This document shows positions 1-6,937 of a stretch of DNA of 9,870 nucleotides, in pieces; position 1 is the stretch's first letter; each line of letters starts with the position of its first letter. The notes beneath the pieces are model-generated. The model had not been told where the DNA came from. It did no database searches and was given only the letters and a program-made list of their open reading frames with translations. The position numbers and the translations under genes were made by a program. Location of the stretch: contig JAZOLI010000051.1 of NCBI GenBank assembly GCA_045652965.1, forward strand, positions 1 to 9,870, given 5' to 3'. Origin of the DNA: Scatosoma sp045652965 (lineage in GTDB: Bacteria; Bacillota; Clostridia; Christensenellales; Borkfalkiaceae).

Positions 1-1191
1 GCCCATGATATAGCCTTTGAGCCCCACGCTTTGGGTAAGCCTTCCCATTTTATCCACTGCATAGCTTTGGAGTGCACCTGCAAACACGCTTGCCGTGTTT
101 CCATCCGCTTTTAGATCGCATTGACCATAGTCGCTATGCCCCCAAGCGTAGGCGTTGCCTTGGTTTGTCACGCCTATAAAATGGCGTGTGCCGCCGCTAA
201 TAGACACAAATTTCTCCCCTTGTTTTAAGCTTGGCATTTGATTTTCGCCGTTCTCAAACACCCCTGAAAGCACAAGCTCTCCCGTGTCGGTGAGCACGGC
301 AACGCATTTGTTGGTGGCGGCAATTTGAATCCCTTTTCTACCTACCATGTATGCGTTGAGCGTGACATTTTGCGCACCCTGCGGCGTGACGACAGACGTG
401 AAAACAATCTCCGAGCCCGTGGAAATTTCACCGTTTTCAAAGAGCGCGATTGCGGTGGAATTGGTGAACGCGATTTGTTTCACGCCCGTAAGATGAGAAA
501 GCTGTGCAAGATTTTTCACGGCGTTTTGGTTGCCCCATAAAAAAGCTTCCCCATCCGCTTTGACAAGCGCCGAAGTCTGATAACCGCAAACGAGCGAGCG
601 CACGCTCTCAGGCGATATATTTTCCTTAAAAATTTCAGGCATAGCCACGGCGTTTAAAACGGGCTCGAAGCCATATTGTCCGCAGCTTTTATCTCCCCAA
701 CCGACGATCTTGCCGTTTTTGGTTAGCGCAAGGATATGATCTTTCCCCGCCGCAATTAGCGCCGCGCCGTTCGATTTCACTTCCTTAGGGATTTTTTTCA
801 TATCTCGCTTGGTTAGCCTATCGACGCTGTTCCCCCAAACGAACACTTCCCCTTTTTTAGAAAGCCCCACCGAAAAACCTGAAAATCCATCGATAAAGTG
901 CACGGAATTTTTTAAATCGCGGGGCACGGAGCGCATAGAATAGTTGGGAGCGACGTTTTGTTGCAAAGGATCGGTATAATTGACGTCCATTGTCACAAAA
1001 GCGGGCGCGATAAAGACGAATAAAAACAACACCACAAGCGCAACCAAAGCAAAGAGCGCCGTCTTTTTAGAAAAGAACGCTTGCGCCACGAGCTTAGACG
1101 GGCTTTCTATCTTTTCGTCCGCTTTTATCTCGGGTAAACTTTTATTGCCCGTGAACGCACGTTTTAGCCATCTCCACATATTCGTCCACAT
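1..1191 (-). CDS. OppC/DppC-type ABC permease with inserted RCC1-like beta-propeller (partial, C-terminus off left edge)
   Basis: The frame is open for 397 codons from ATG 1191 to the window edge. Residues 1-43 are cytoplasmic and basic, residues 44-66 form a hydrophobic helix ending in IAPAF, and an NYTDPLQQ stretch follows. This is the usual start of OppC-type peptide importer permeases (OppC_N). From about residue 99 the protein leaves that pattern. Seven RCC1-like repeats follow, with cores near 99-121, 145-174, 199-222, 239-259, 289-311, 329-358 and 368-397; the best ones end in GEVFVWGN, GKIVGWGD, GEAFLWGN and NAYAWGHSDYGQ. Seven blades make one full propeller, which topology places outside the cell. 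The rest of the permease (GTDxxGRD motif, remaining helices, EAA loop) should lie left of the window, which I cannot see. The start is set by an AAAAAAGGAG site 8 bases upstream (1200-1209). A second in-frame ATG at codon 5 is less well placed. It lies 22 bases after the oppB-like gene in the same operon. Confidence 0.85.
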   Translation of the reverse strand, partial: MWTNMWRWLKRAFTGNKSLPEIKADEKIESPSKLVAQAFFSKKTALFALVALVVLFLFVFIAPAFVTMDVNYTDPLQQNVAPNYSMRSVPRDLKNSVHFIDGFSGFSVGLSKKGEVFVWGNSVDRLTKRDMKKIPKEVKSNGAALIAAGKDHILALTKNGKIVGWGDKSCGQYGFEPVLNAVAMPEIFKENISPESVRSLVCGYQTSALVKADGEAFLWGNQNAVKNLAQLSHLTGVKQIAFTNSTAIALFENGEISTGSEIVFTSVVTPQGAQNVTLNAYMVGRKGIQIAATNKCVAVLTDTGELVLSGVFENGENQMPSLKQGEKFVSISGGTRHFIGVTNQGNAYAWGHSDYGQCDLKADGNTASVFAGALQSYAVDKMGRLTQSVGLKGYIMG

Positions 1192-1213
1192 ATTCCCCAC
1201 TCCTTTTTTCTCC

Positions 1214-2230
1214 TTATTTCCCAACCCGAACGCGCGGATCTACCAGCCCGTAAGCAAAATCGGAAAACAAATTGCCCGTAAGCGCGAGCAAGATATAAAA
1301 CATTTGCATCGCAAGCGCGATCTCGTTGTCGCCCGTTGTCAAAGCTTCAAAATAAACTTTCCCGATGCCATTGAGCCCGAACACGTTTTCGATCATAATC
1401 GAGCCTGAAAATATGCCCGTAAGCCATCCGACAAGCAAGGTGACGATGGGCAGAAGCGCGTTTCGCCATGCGTGCGTGCGCACAACTAGCCGCTCTGATA
1501 AACCTTTCGCTCGCGCCGTTTTGATACAATCAAGATGCAACGCTTCTATCATAGAAGCCCGCACGTAGCGCGTCATACCGCCAAGAGATACGAACGTCAT
1601 CACCATAAGCGGCAAGCCAAAATGCCAAAGCTTATCCAAAAACGCTCGGACCCCCACGTAATCTTTCCCCACCGACGACATACCCGAAACAGGGAACAAA
1701 TCAAGCTTGATGGCAAAGAACCAAATAAACAAAATAGCAATGATAAAGGCAGGCATGCTATATCCTACAATTGTTCCAATTTGCACCGCGCTATCCCTTT
1801 TGCTACCCCTTTTCCTTGCGCAAAACGCGCCGAGCGGCAACGTGATTCCAAGCGATAAAATCGTTGAAAACAAATTCAAAAACAGGGTGTTTTTAAGCGG
1901 CTCTTTGATCACTTCCGCAACAGGTTTTCCGTAGGCGATAGAGCTCCCTAAATTGCCCTGTAAAAGCCCTTGAAAAGATCCGTCGTAAAAGGGCGCGAGC
2001 CCAAGCCACCGCAAATATCTTAAAAACAATCCCCCGTCCAGCCCATAGCGGCGCTGCCAATATAAATACCGCTCGGCGTAAATCAGGTTTTTATTTGCCG
2101 CAATCTCTTGCATCGCCATATCCGCCGCCTTGTCAATCGGAAGCAAATTATACACCAAATAAACGAGCAAGGACAACAGCAAAAGCACGCCGAGCATATA
2201 GAGTATGCGCTGAAAAAAATATTTAAGCAT
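1214..2230 (-). CDS. oppB: OppB/DppB-type peptide ABC transporter permease
   Basis: This 338-residue integral membrane protein is one of the two transmembrane subunits of a family-5 peptide or nickel-type ABC importer. Visible hallmarks are the N-terminal helix (about 8-30), the external-loop motif GNLGSSI near residue 92, the FPVSGM motif near 179, and the cytoplasmic EAA coupling loop at about 229-248 (IEALHLDCIKTARAKGL), which contacts the ATPase. A DPRVR sequence near 331 closes the protein, as in typical OppB. Length is normal for the family. Translation is probably coupled to the binding-protein gene: that gene's TAG is only 3 bases upstream of this ATG, and no strong independent ribosome site is seen. 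The partner is the OppC-like gene 22 bases downstream. Substrate cannot be told from the permease; oligopeptide or dipeptide is the family default, so the oppB symbol is used loosely. Confidence 0.93.
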   Translation of the reverse strand: MLKYFFQRILYMLGVLLLLSLLVYLVYNLLPIDKAADMAMQEIAANKNLIYAERYLYWQRRYGLDGGLFLRYLRWLGLAPFYDGSFQGLLQGNLGSSIAYGKPVAEVIKEPLKNTLFLNLFSTILSLGITLPLGAFCARKRGSKRDSAVQIGTIVGYSMPAFIIAILFIWFFAIKLDLFPVSGMSSVGKDYVGVRAFLDKLWHFGLPLMVMTFVSLGGMTRYVRASMIEALHLDCIKTARAKGLSERLVVRTHAWRNALLPIVTLLVGWLTGIFSGSIMIENVFGLNGIGKVYFEALTTGDNEIALAMQMFYILLALTGNLFSDFAYGLVDPRVRVGK

Positions 2231-2233
2231 AGC

Positions 2234-4387
2234 CTATTTCACCCAAAAATCCGCTTCATCGCGTAAATAATTAGAGCTATAATTGTCATACATTTGCGGA
2301 TCGATCGTCCAATAGAACGATTGATCGTAAACGGCGCTTGTAAAGCCCGTGGCAAAATTCACCGCGCCAAAGCGCGCTTTCGTGAAGCCGTAGGCTGGCA
2401 TTTGACAATATTCGCCGTACAGGGCCGACGTCATATCCCCCGAAGAATAGGTGATATACGCCCCGATCTTCTCCCCTGCATTTTTGTTGTTTTGCCACGC
2501 CGTGATGAGCTGATCGGTCACGGGGTTGGGTTGCGTGCCCATCCAGTTGATGACGAGCGGCATATAATATTCTCCGTTTACTTTCACCGTTTTATATTTG
2601 TTATCCGTTGCCGCAAAGGCAAGGTTGTTATAGGAAAGCTCGTAGCCCGAAAGCTTTTTATAGCGTACGCCGCCCTTGTTTTCTTCGTAAGCGCTACCGT
2701 CGGCGTTGTAAACCCAACCGCCCGCTTTGAGCTCTTCTTTCGCTTTGTCTATGCTATAATCGTATTTGCTCAGTTTAATTGTGTCTTTCACGGCAAGATA
2801 GGCAGCCGAGCCCACGTAGTAAGGTCCATGCACCACGCTTCCATAGCCGCCTGTGAACGTTTGCGCAAACTCGTTGCGATCAATGGTGTGCATCACCGCT
2901 CTACGCACTTCCATAAACTGCGTAGGACCGAAATCTGAGCGAAAAGCAAGCTTGCCATAGCCCGCGCGATCATAATGCGTTTCCTTGAAATTTACGTTGT
3001 CCACGAGCGCGAGCGCCGCTTTCGTTTCTTCGCCGCCCGTCACCCCTGCAAGCACGTCTACACGCCCCTTTTTCAGTTGGTCAAGCTGTGTTTCGCTTAC
3101 AATTTTTACATAGGAAATTCTATCAATCGTCGCCTTTCCGCGCACGTCGCCTTTATAATTTTCGTTGCGCCTTAACACCGCCGTTTTTGCGCTTTTATCA
3201 TAGTTTTCCACAAAATACGGCCCGCTATAAGGGAATTTTTTAGCCGAAACTTCGTTTAAATTTTCCACGAGCTTCTCCGCGTGCGTAAACCCAACCACAC
3301 CGTTCTTTTCCGATTTTTCATAAAATCCTTTTTCGATATACGCGCCCTGCCCGTCGTCTTTGATTTTATAATTCCCTAAATATAACGCAAGGGGCGCAGG
3401 CGTGAACTCGCCGTAGCGAAGCGCGTAATAATAGTTGGCGTATTCTTTCTTCACCGTCACGGAAAAAGTTTGCTCGTCCAAAAGGCGCACCCCTGAAAAG
3501 GGTACAACGTCGCCCGTCCCATCGTAGGCGTGGAAATTTTCGTAGCCCACGAGCGCAAGCCCTGCCGCATCGCCACCCCCTGCTTGTTTAATCACCTGCC
3601 CACTGCCCACAAGCAAGGCAACGAGATAGTTTTCCGCCGTGATGCGCGAGCCGTCGGAAAAGGCGAGATCGTTTGCCAAATGAAAAGTGAACGTTTTCGT
3701 GCCATCGGCGTTTGCATTTTCCGTGTGCCAAAGCAACACGCTCTCATCCGCCCAAACGAACGAGCCCGTTTCATCCGTCGTCACCGTGGAATAGCCGCTT
3801 GTAAGCGTTTGAATGGCTAAATCTGCCGCCCCTGGCGACGATTTCCCAAACGACGAATCGCGAAACGCGCCCGAAAGCTCGGTGATGTTTCCAAGCACCA
3901 CCGAATTATCTTTGCTCGTCACTTTAGCCCCTACGATCGCATCCGTCACACTCCAATAAGGGTTGGTTTTTAAATTTTCAATTTTAGCGTTATACACGTC
4001 GTAATATTGGTTAGAATAGAGCGGCACTTCGGGCGCAAGAAAATTCCAACGCTGGATAAACAAGCGCCACCACTCGTTATACGCCGCTTCCGCCGTGGGA
4101 AACGTTTCCGTGGGCGTTGCATTGTACACCATTGCCATGGATAAAAAGTCCATACCAAGCTCATACTCTACGCCGTCCACGCTCGCATACGCTCTACCGT
4201 CGGCGTTCTCGCGCACCTGATCAAGCGTGATGCTTTTGCCAATTTTGCTATATACCGATTGATAATTTTCTCTCGTCACTACGTCGGCGAAAAAATCTTC
4301 GTTTCCGCCTTGACAGTTGCAAGCGCCGCTCAACGCGCTTGCGGATAAAATCGTTAAAGATAAGATAAGTCCCATTTTTCTTTTCAT
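2234..4387 (-). CDS. Family-5 extracellular solute-binding protein of the peptide ABC importer
   Basis: This 717-residue secreted protein captures substrate for the permeases encoded directly downstream. It has a basic start (MKRK), a hydrophobic stretch to about residue 19, and Cys23 and Cys25 in LSGACNC. That is a non-canonical lipobox, so lipid anchoring on Cys23 is likely but not certain. SBP_bac_5 character shows in FHLANDLAFSDGSRIT (about 235-250), the FPYSGPYFVENY strand, YKGDVRGKATIDRI, and LKKGRVDVLAGV. ATG 4387 is preferred over an in-frame TTG at 4426 because the signal peptide then begins properly and the longer form would run over the proposed promoter. No good Shine-Dalgarno precedes either start. 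The protein is longer than the usual 530-600 residues. The extra length is N-terminal: residues about 78-157, including PEVPLYSNQYYDVYNAKI, resemble a segment normally found at the C-terminus of these proteins. The real C-terminus ends abruptly after DEADFWVK. Confidence 0.9.
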   Translation of the reverse strand: MKRKMGLILSLTILSASALSGACNCQGGNEDFFADVVTRENYQSVYSKIGKSITLDQVRENADGRAYASVDGVEYELGMDFLSMAMVYNATPTETFPTAEAAYNEWWRLFIQRWNFLAPEVPLYSNQYYDVYNAKIENLKTNPYWSVTDAIVGAKVTSKDNSVVLGNITELSGAFRDSSFGKSSPGAADLAIQTLTSGYSTVTTDETGSFVWADESVLLWHTENANADGTKTFTFHLANDLAFSDGSRITAENYLVALLVGSGQVIKQAGGGDAAGLALVGYENFHAYDGTGDVVPFSGVRLLDEQTFSVTVKKEYANYYYALRYGEFTPAPLALYLGNYKIKDDGQGAYIEKGFYEKSEKNGVVGFTHAEKLVENLNEVSAKKFPYSGPYFVENYDKSAKTAVLRRNENYKGDVRGKATIDRISYVKIVSETQLDQLKKGRVDVLAGVTGGEETKAALALVDNVNFKETHYDRAGYGKLAFRSDFGPTQFMEVRRAVMHTIDRNEFAQTFTGGYGSVVHGPYYVGSAAYLAVKDTIKLSKYDYSIDKAKEELKAGGWVYNADGSAYEENKGGVRYKKLSGYELSYNNLAFAATDNKYKTVKVNGEYYMPLVINWMGTQPNPVTDQLITAWQNNKNAGEKIGAYITYSSGDMTSALYGEYCQMPAYGFTKARFGAVNFATGFTSAVYDQSFYWTIDPQMYDNYSSNYLRDEADFWVK

Positions 4388-4414
4388 ACCCGTATTTTGC
4401 GCGGTTGGCGGGGT

Positions 4415-4443
4415 TTTATACCACAAAATGCTTGACGAAAAAC
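4415..4443 (-). promoter_or_regulatory. Putative promoter of the peptide transporter operon
   Basis: Reading the minus strand, TGGTATAAA (-10 hexamer at 4420-4415) is an extended -10 element about 28 bases upstream of the ATG at 4387. The -35 region (about 4438-4443) is T-rich and matches the consensus poorly. The predicted leader is only about 20 bases and has no obvious ribosome site. It is interleaved with the divergent metY promoter, whose -35 lies at 4432-4437, so the two polymerases probably compete. This is a weak call from motif match and position. Confidence 0.4.
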
Positions 4444-4461
4444 GGAGAAATATGCTATACT
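4432..4461 (+). promoter_or_regulatory. Sigma-A type promoter of metY-metA
   Basis: TTGACG (4432-4437) and TATACT (4456-4461) are separated by 18 bases. The -10 is extended (TGC just before it). Transcription would begin near 4468, giving a leader of about 29 bases. That is too short to hold a SAM riboswitch or T-box, so regulation, if any, should act at the promoter. Confidence 0.75.
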
Positions 4462-4496
4462 TATCTAATAAATCTCGGTTTAAAAAGGAGAGAATT

Positions 4497-5774
4497 ATGA
4501 GTAGAATTGAAACGAAATGCGTGCAAGGCGGCTACACGCCTGGAAACGGCGAACCCCGCCAAATCCCTATCATTCAAAGCACCACCTTTAAATATGCAAC
4601 CAGCGAAGACATGGGTAAGCTTTTTGATTTGGAAGCGAGCGGATATTTCTATTCACGCCTGCAAAACCCCACCTGCGATAGCGTTGCGGCTAAAATTTGT
4701 GCGCTCGAAGGCGGCTCGGCGGCTATGCTTCTCTCTTCGGGACAAGCAGCGTCCTTTTTCGCCGTGTTTAACATCACAAGCCAAGGCGATCACGTAGTTG
4801 CTTCTTCCGCTCTTTACGGCGGCACGTATAACCTGTTCGCCGTCACGATGAAGCGCATGGGCATCGATTTCACGTTCGTTGATCCCGATTGCTCCAAAGA
4901 ACAATTGAACGCGGCGTTTAAACCAAACACCAAAGCAGTGTTCGGGGAAACGATTGCAAACCCTGCACTCACCGTTTTAGACATTGAAAAATTCGCAAAC
5001 GCTGCGCACGCGCACGGCGTTCCCCTTATCATTGACAACACCTTCGCAACCCCCGTCAACTGCCGCCCCTTTGAACACGGCGCGGATATCGTGACGCACT
5101 CCACCACGAAATATATGGATGGACACGGCGTTGCCGTGGGCGGTTGTATCGTCGATTCAGGCAAATTCGATTGGTCGGCACATGCAGACAAGTTCCCTGG
5201 GCTTTGCACGCCCGACGAAAGCTATCACGGCATCACCTACGTGGAAAAATTTGGGCTTGGCGGCGCATATATCACCAAAGCTACGGCGCAACTTATGCGC
5301 GATTTTGGCTGCACGCAATCCCCCCAGAGCGCATTCTATCTTAACCTTGGGTTGGAAAGTTTACACGTGCGCATGGAGCGCCATTGCTTAAATGGACAAA
5401 AAGTTGCCGAATTTTTAAACGCACACGAAAAGGTGGCTTGGGTCACCTATCCCGGCTTGAAAACGGATAAATCTTACGCGCTTGCGCAAAAATATCTCCC
5501 TAACGGTAGCTGCGGCGTTGTCAGCTTTGGCGTAAAAGGCGGAAGAGAAGCGGCGGAAAAGGTGATGAAAGCTTTGAAGCTAATCGCCATCGAAACGCAC
5601 GTTGCGGACGCGCGCTCCTGCTGTTTACACCCTGCGAACGCTACGCATAGACAAATGAACGAACAGGAATTGATTGCGGCAGGCATCTCGGGCGATTTGA
5701 TCCGCCTTTCCTGCGGTTTGGAAAATTATCAAGACTTGATCGACGATTTATCGCAAGCGCTCAGCACCCTTTAA
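4497..5774 (+). CDS. metY: O-acetylhomoserine aminocarboxypropyltransferase (O-acetylhomoserine sulfhydrylase)
   Basis: This cytoplasmic PLP enzyme of the Cys/Met metabolism family has 425 residues, the usual MetY length. It joins O-acetylhomoserine with sulfide to give homocysteine and acetate, the direct sulfhydrylation route to methionine. Visible signatures are YSRLQNPT (52-59), the phosphate-binding SSGQAA (80-85), the pyridine-nitrogen aspartate in LIIDNTFATP (Asp180), and the PLP lysine in HSTTKYMDGHG (Lys205). These are followed by the MetY-typical PDESYHG, the SLHVRMERH block, and the C-terminal LIRLSCGLENYQDLIDDL. ATG 4497 is chosen because AAAAAGGAG (4482-4490) sits 6 bases upstream and the protein then starts with the family's SRIETKCVQGGY. 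The open frame extends further upstream only across the promoter. metA follows after 34 bases, and MetA supplies its substrate. Cystathionine gamma-synthase is the main alternative, but the long PDESYHG-containing insertion favours MetY. Confidence 0.95.
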   Translation: MSRIETKCVQGGYTPGNGEPRQIPIIQSTTFKYATSEDMGKLFDLEASGYFYSRLQNPTCDSVAAKICALEGGSAAMLLSSGQAASFFAVFNITSQGDHVVASSALYGGTYNLFAVTMKRMGIDFTFVDPDCSKEQLNAAFKPNTKAVFGETIANPALTVLDIEKFANAAHAHGVPLIIDNTFATPVNCRPFEHGADIVTHSTTKYMDGHGVAVGGCIVDSGKFDWSAHADKFPGLCTPDESYHGITYVEKFGLGGAYITKATAQLMRDFGCTQSPQSAFYLNLGLESLHVRMERHCLNGQKVAEFLNAHEKVAWVTYPGLKTDKSYALAQKYLPNGSCGVVSFGVKGGREAAEKVMKALKLIAIETHVADARSCCLHPANATHRQMNEQELIAAGISGDLIRLSCGLENYQDLIDDLSQALSTL

Positions 5775-5808
5775 TCACTCTTAACACCCTTTCAAAGGAG
5801 CAATTTCA

Positions 5809-6726
5809 ATGCCTATTAAAATTCCTAACGATCTACCTGCAGCGAAAACGCTAACGAATGAAAATATTTTCGTGATGACGGAAACGCGCGCTATGACGCA
5901 AGACATTCGGCCTTTGCGTATTTTAATTTTGAATTTAATGCCCAAAAAGATCGAAACGGAAACACAATTTGCGCGGCTTTTGGGCAACACGCCCTTGCAG
6001 GTTGAGCCCACGCTTATCCGAACGAGCACTCATCAATCGAAAAACGTGGCGGAAGAGCATTTGCTCGCCTTTTATAAAACGTTTGACGACGTGAAGAGCG
6101 AAAATTTCGACGGCATGATTATCACGGGCGCACCTGTGGAGCTGATGGAATTTGAAGAAGTGGAATATTGGGAAGAGCTTTGTGAGATTATGGAATGGAG
6201 CAAAACGCACGTGCAAAGCACGATGCACATTTGTTGGGCTTCGCAGGCAGGGCTTTATTATCATTTCGGAATTCAAAAAACGTTGCTCCCTGAAAAGATT
6301 TTCGGCGTTTATCCCCACTTTGTGGAACACAAAAATTCCATTCTCTTCCGTGGCTTTGACGATCAATTTATGGTCCCCCAATCCCGCCACACCACCTTTT
6401 TGAGAGAAGACGTGGAGAAAGTACCCCAGCTTAAAATTCTCGCTTCGTCTAAACAAACGGGCATCTACGCCGTTTCCACCAAAAACGGTCGCCAAATTTT
6501 TATCACGGGACATTCGGAATACGACGCCGATACGCTTAACTTTGAATATGCTCGCGATCTTTCGCAGGGAAAACCTATTCAAATCCCTGAAAATTATTTT
6601 GTAGGCGATGATCCTAAAAATCCCCCTATCGTTTCTTGGCGTGCTCATGCGAATTTGCTCTTTTCCAATTGGCTTAACTATTTCGTTTACCAAAGCACGC
6701 CTTACGATATCAAGCAAGTGAAATAA
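5809..6726 (+). CDS. metA: Homoserine O-acetyltransferase (MetA/HTS family)
   Basis: This 305-residue cytoplasmic enzyme activates homoserine by O-acylation, the first committed step of methionine synthesis. It belongs to the glutamine-amidotransferase-like MetA family, not the alpha/beta-hydrolase MetX family. The catalytic nucleophile is Cys142 in MHICWASQAG; His235 and Glu237 in FITGHSEYDA complete the triad. The acyl-donor position 111 is Glu (ITGAPVELMEF). Published work on Bacillus and E. coli enzymes links Glu111 to acetyl-CoA and Gly111 to succinyl-CoA, so acetyl transfer is predicted. The start is fixed by AAAGGAG (5794-5800), 8 bases upstream, and by the family's MPIKIP opening. It lies 34 bases after metY with no terminator between, so the two are cotranscribed and make a substrate-product pair. 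No GC-rich terminator follows it directly, so readthrough into the small downstream gene is possible. Confidence 0.95.
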   Translation: MPIKIPNDLPAAKTLTNENIFVMTETRAMTQDIRPLRILILNLMPKKIETETQFARLLGNTPLQVEPTLIRTSTHQSKNVAEEHLLAFYKTFDDVKSENFDGMIITGAPVELMEFEEVEYWEELCEIMEWSKTHVQSTMHICWASQAGLYYHFGIQKTLLPEKIFGVYPHFVEHKNSILFRGFDDQFMVPQSRHTTFLREDVEKVPQLKILASSKQTGIYAVSTKNGRQIFITGHSEYDADTLNFEYARDLSQGKPIQIPENYFVGDDPKNPPIVSWRAHANLLFSNWLNYFVYQSTPYDIKQVK

Positions 6727-6749
6727 TGTAAAATTTTGTCAGTTTTTAC
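6727..6749 (+). other. metA 3' spacer without an evident terminator
   Basis: This AT-rich stretch follows the metA stop directly. It has no GC-rich stem with a T-run, only the left arm of the short inverted repeat. Transcripts from the metY promoter may therefore continue to the terminator at 6892-6927. Confidence 0.5.
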
Positions 6750-6757
6750 TTGACAAA
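6735..6757. repeat. Short inverted repeat overlapping the small-gene promoter
   Basis: TTTGTCA (6735-6741) and TGACAAA (6751-6757) are perfect inverted copies 9 bases apart. The right arm contains most of the -35 hexamer of the next promoter (6750-6755). It could be an operator or a weak hairpin at the end of the metA transcript. It is AT-rich with a short stem, so chance is also possible. Confidence 0.35.
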
Positions 6758-6778
6758 GTTTATCAAAGCCGATATAAT
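6750..6778 (+). promoter_or_regulatory. Perfect-consensus sigma-A promoter for the 25-residue peptide gene
   Basis: TTGACA (6750-6755) and TATAAT (6773-6778) are both exact consensus hexamers with the ideal 17-base spacer. The start site should be near A6785, giving a leader of about 24 bases before the ATG at 6809. It begins only 23 bases after the metA stop. Confidence 0.88.
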
Positions 6779-6808
6779 ATAGGCACACGGGGACGAAAGG
6801 AGAAAATT

Positions 6809-6886
6809 ATGGGTTCGTTTATTTTCGGTTATTTGTCCGCACTTTTTACGGTCTTATTTGTCGTGTTCGTAATTAAGAAACAATAA
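6809..6886 (+). CDS. Small single-helix membrane peptide (25 residues), function unknown
   Basis: A 25-codon frame begins at ATG 6809, 6 bases after AAAGGAG (6796-6802), and ends at TAA 6884-6886. The peptide begins MGSFIFGYLSALF, is almost wholly hydrophobic over about residues 3-22, and ends IKKQ. This suggests one membrane helix with its C-terminus in the cytoplasm by the positive-inside rule. I do not recognise a family. Support for a real gene is contextual: a perfect promoter, a well-spaced ribosome site and a strong terminator frame exactly this unit. It could also be reached by readthrough from metYA. Alternatives are a small regulatory RNA with a chance frame, or a type I toxin-like peptide. 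No antisense RNA promoter was identified to support the toxin idea, and the peptide lacks the charged tail typical of many such toxins. Confidence 0.65.
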   Translation: MGSFIFGYLSALFTVLFVVFVIKKQ

Positions 6887-6891
6887 AAATC

Positions 6892-6927
6892 CCGCCGCTC
6901 GCGAAAACTTCGCAAGCGGCGGTTTTT
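6892..6927. terminator. Strong, probably bidirectional intrinsic terminator
   Basis: A 14-base stem (6892-6905 with 6909-6922; one C-A mismatch, 3-base loop) is rich in CCGCCGCT. It is followed by TTTTT (6923-6927) on the plus strand and, read on the minus strand, by an ATTTTT run. It lies 5 bases after the small peptide gene and 10 bases beyond the stop of tcdA, so it can end transcription from both sides. Confidence 0.9.
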
Positions 6928-6937
6928 CATTTATCCT

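Noticed and set aside
325..540. 71-codon plus-strand frame near the left edge
   Set aside because: It lies inside the RCC1 repeats of the minus-strand permease and is a shadow.
980..1408. 142-codon plus-strand frame over the oppC/oppB junction
   Set aside because: It overlaps two well-supported minus-strand genes and their intergenic ribosome site. The translation is low-complexity at the start and matches nothing recognisable.
4317..4496. 60-codon N-terminal extension of metY
   Set aside because: It would run through the signal-peptide region of the divergent gene and through the metY promoter. The internal ATG 4497 has an excellent ribosome site and the family N-terminus.
5935..6717. 260-codon open frame on the minus strand across metA
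   Set aside because: It is antisense to a clear metA with intact catalytic residues. The translation shows no motif, and its composition is typical of a shadow frame.
6887..6937. Inverted GC-rich repeat considered as a mobile-element end or CRISPR-like repeat
   Set aside because: It occurs once, is followed by T-runs in both directions and lies between convergent genes, which is the pattern of a bidirectional terminator.
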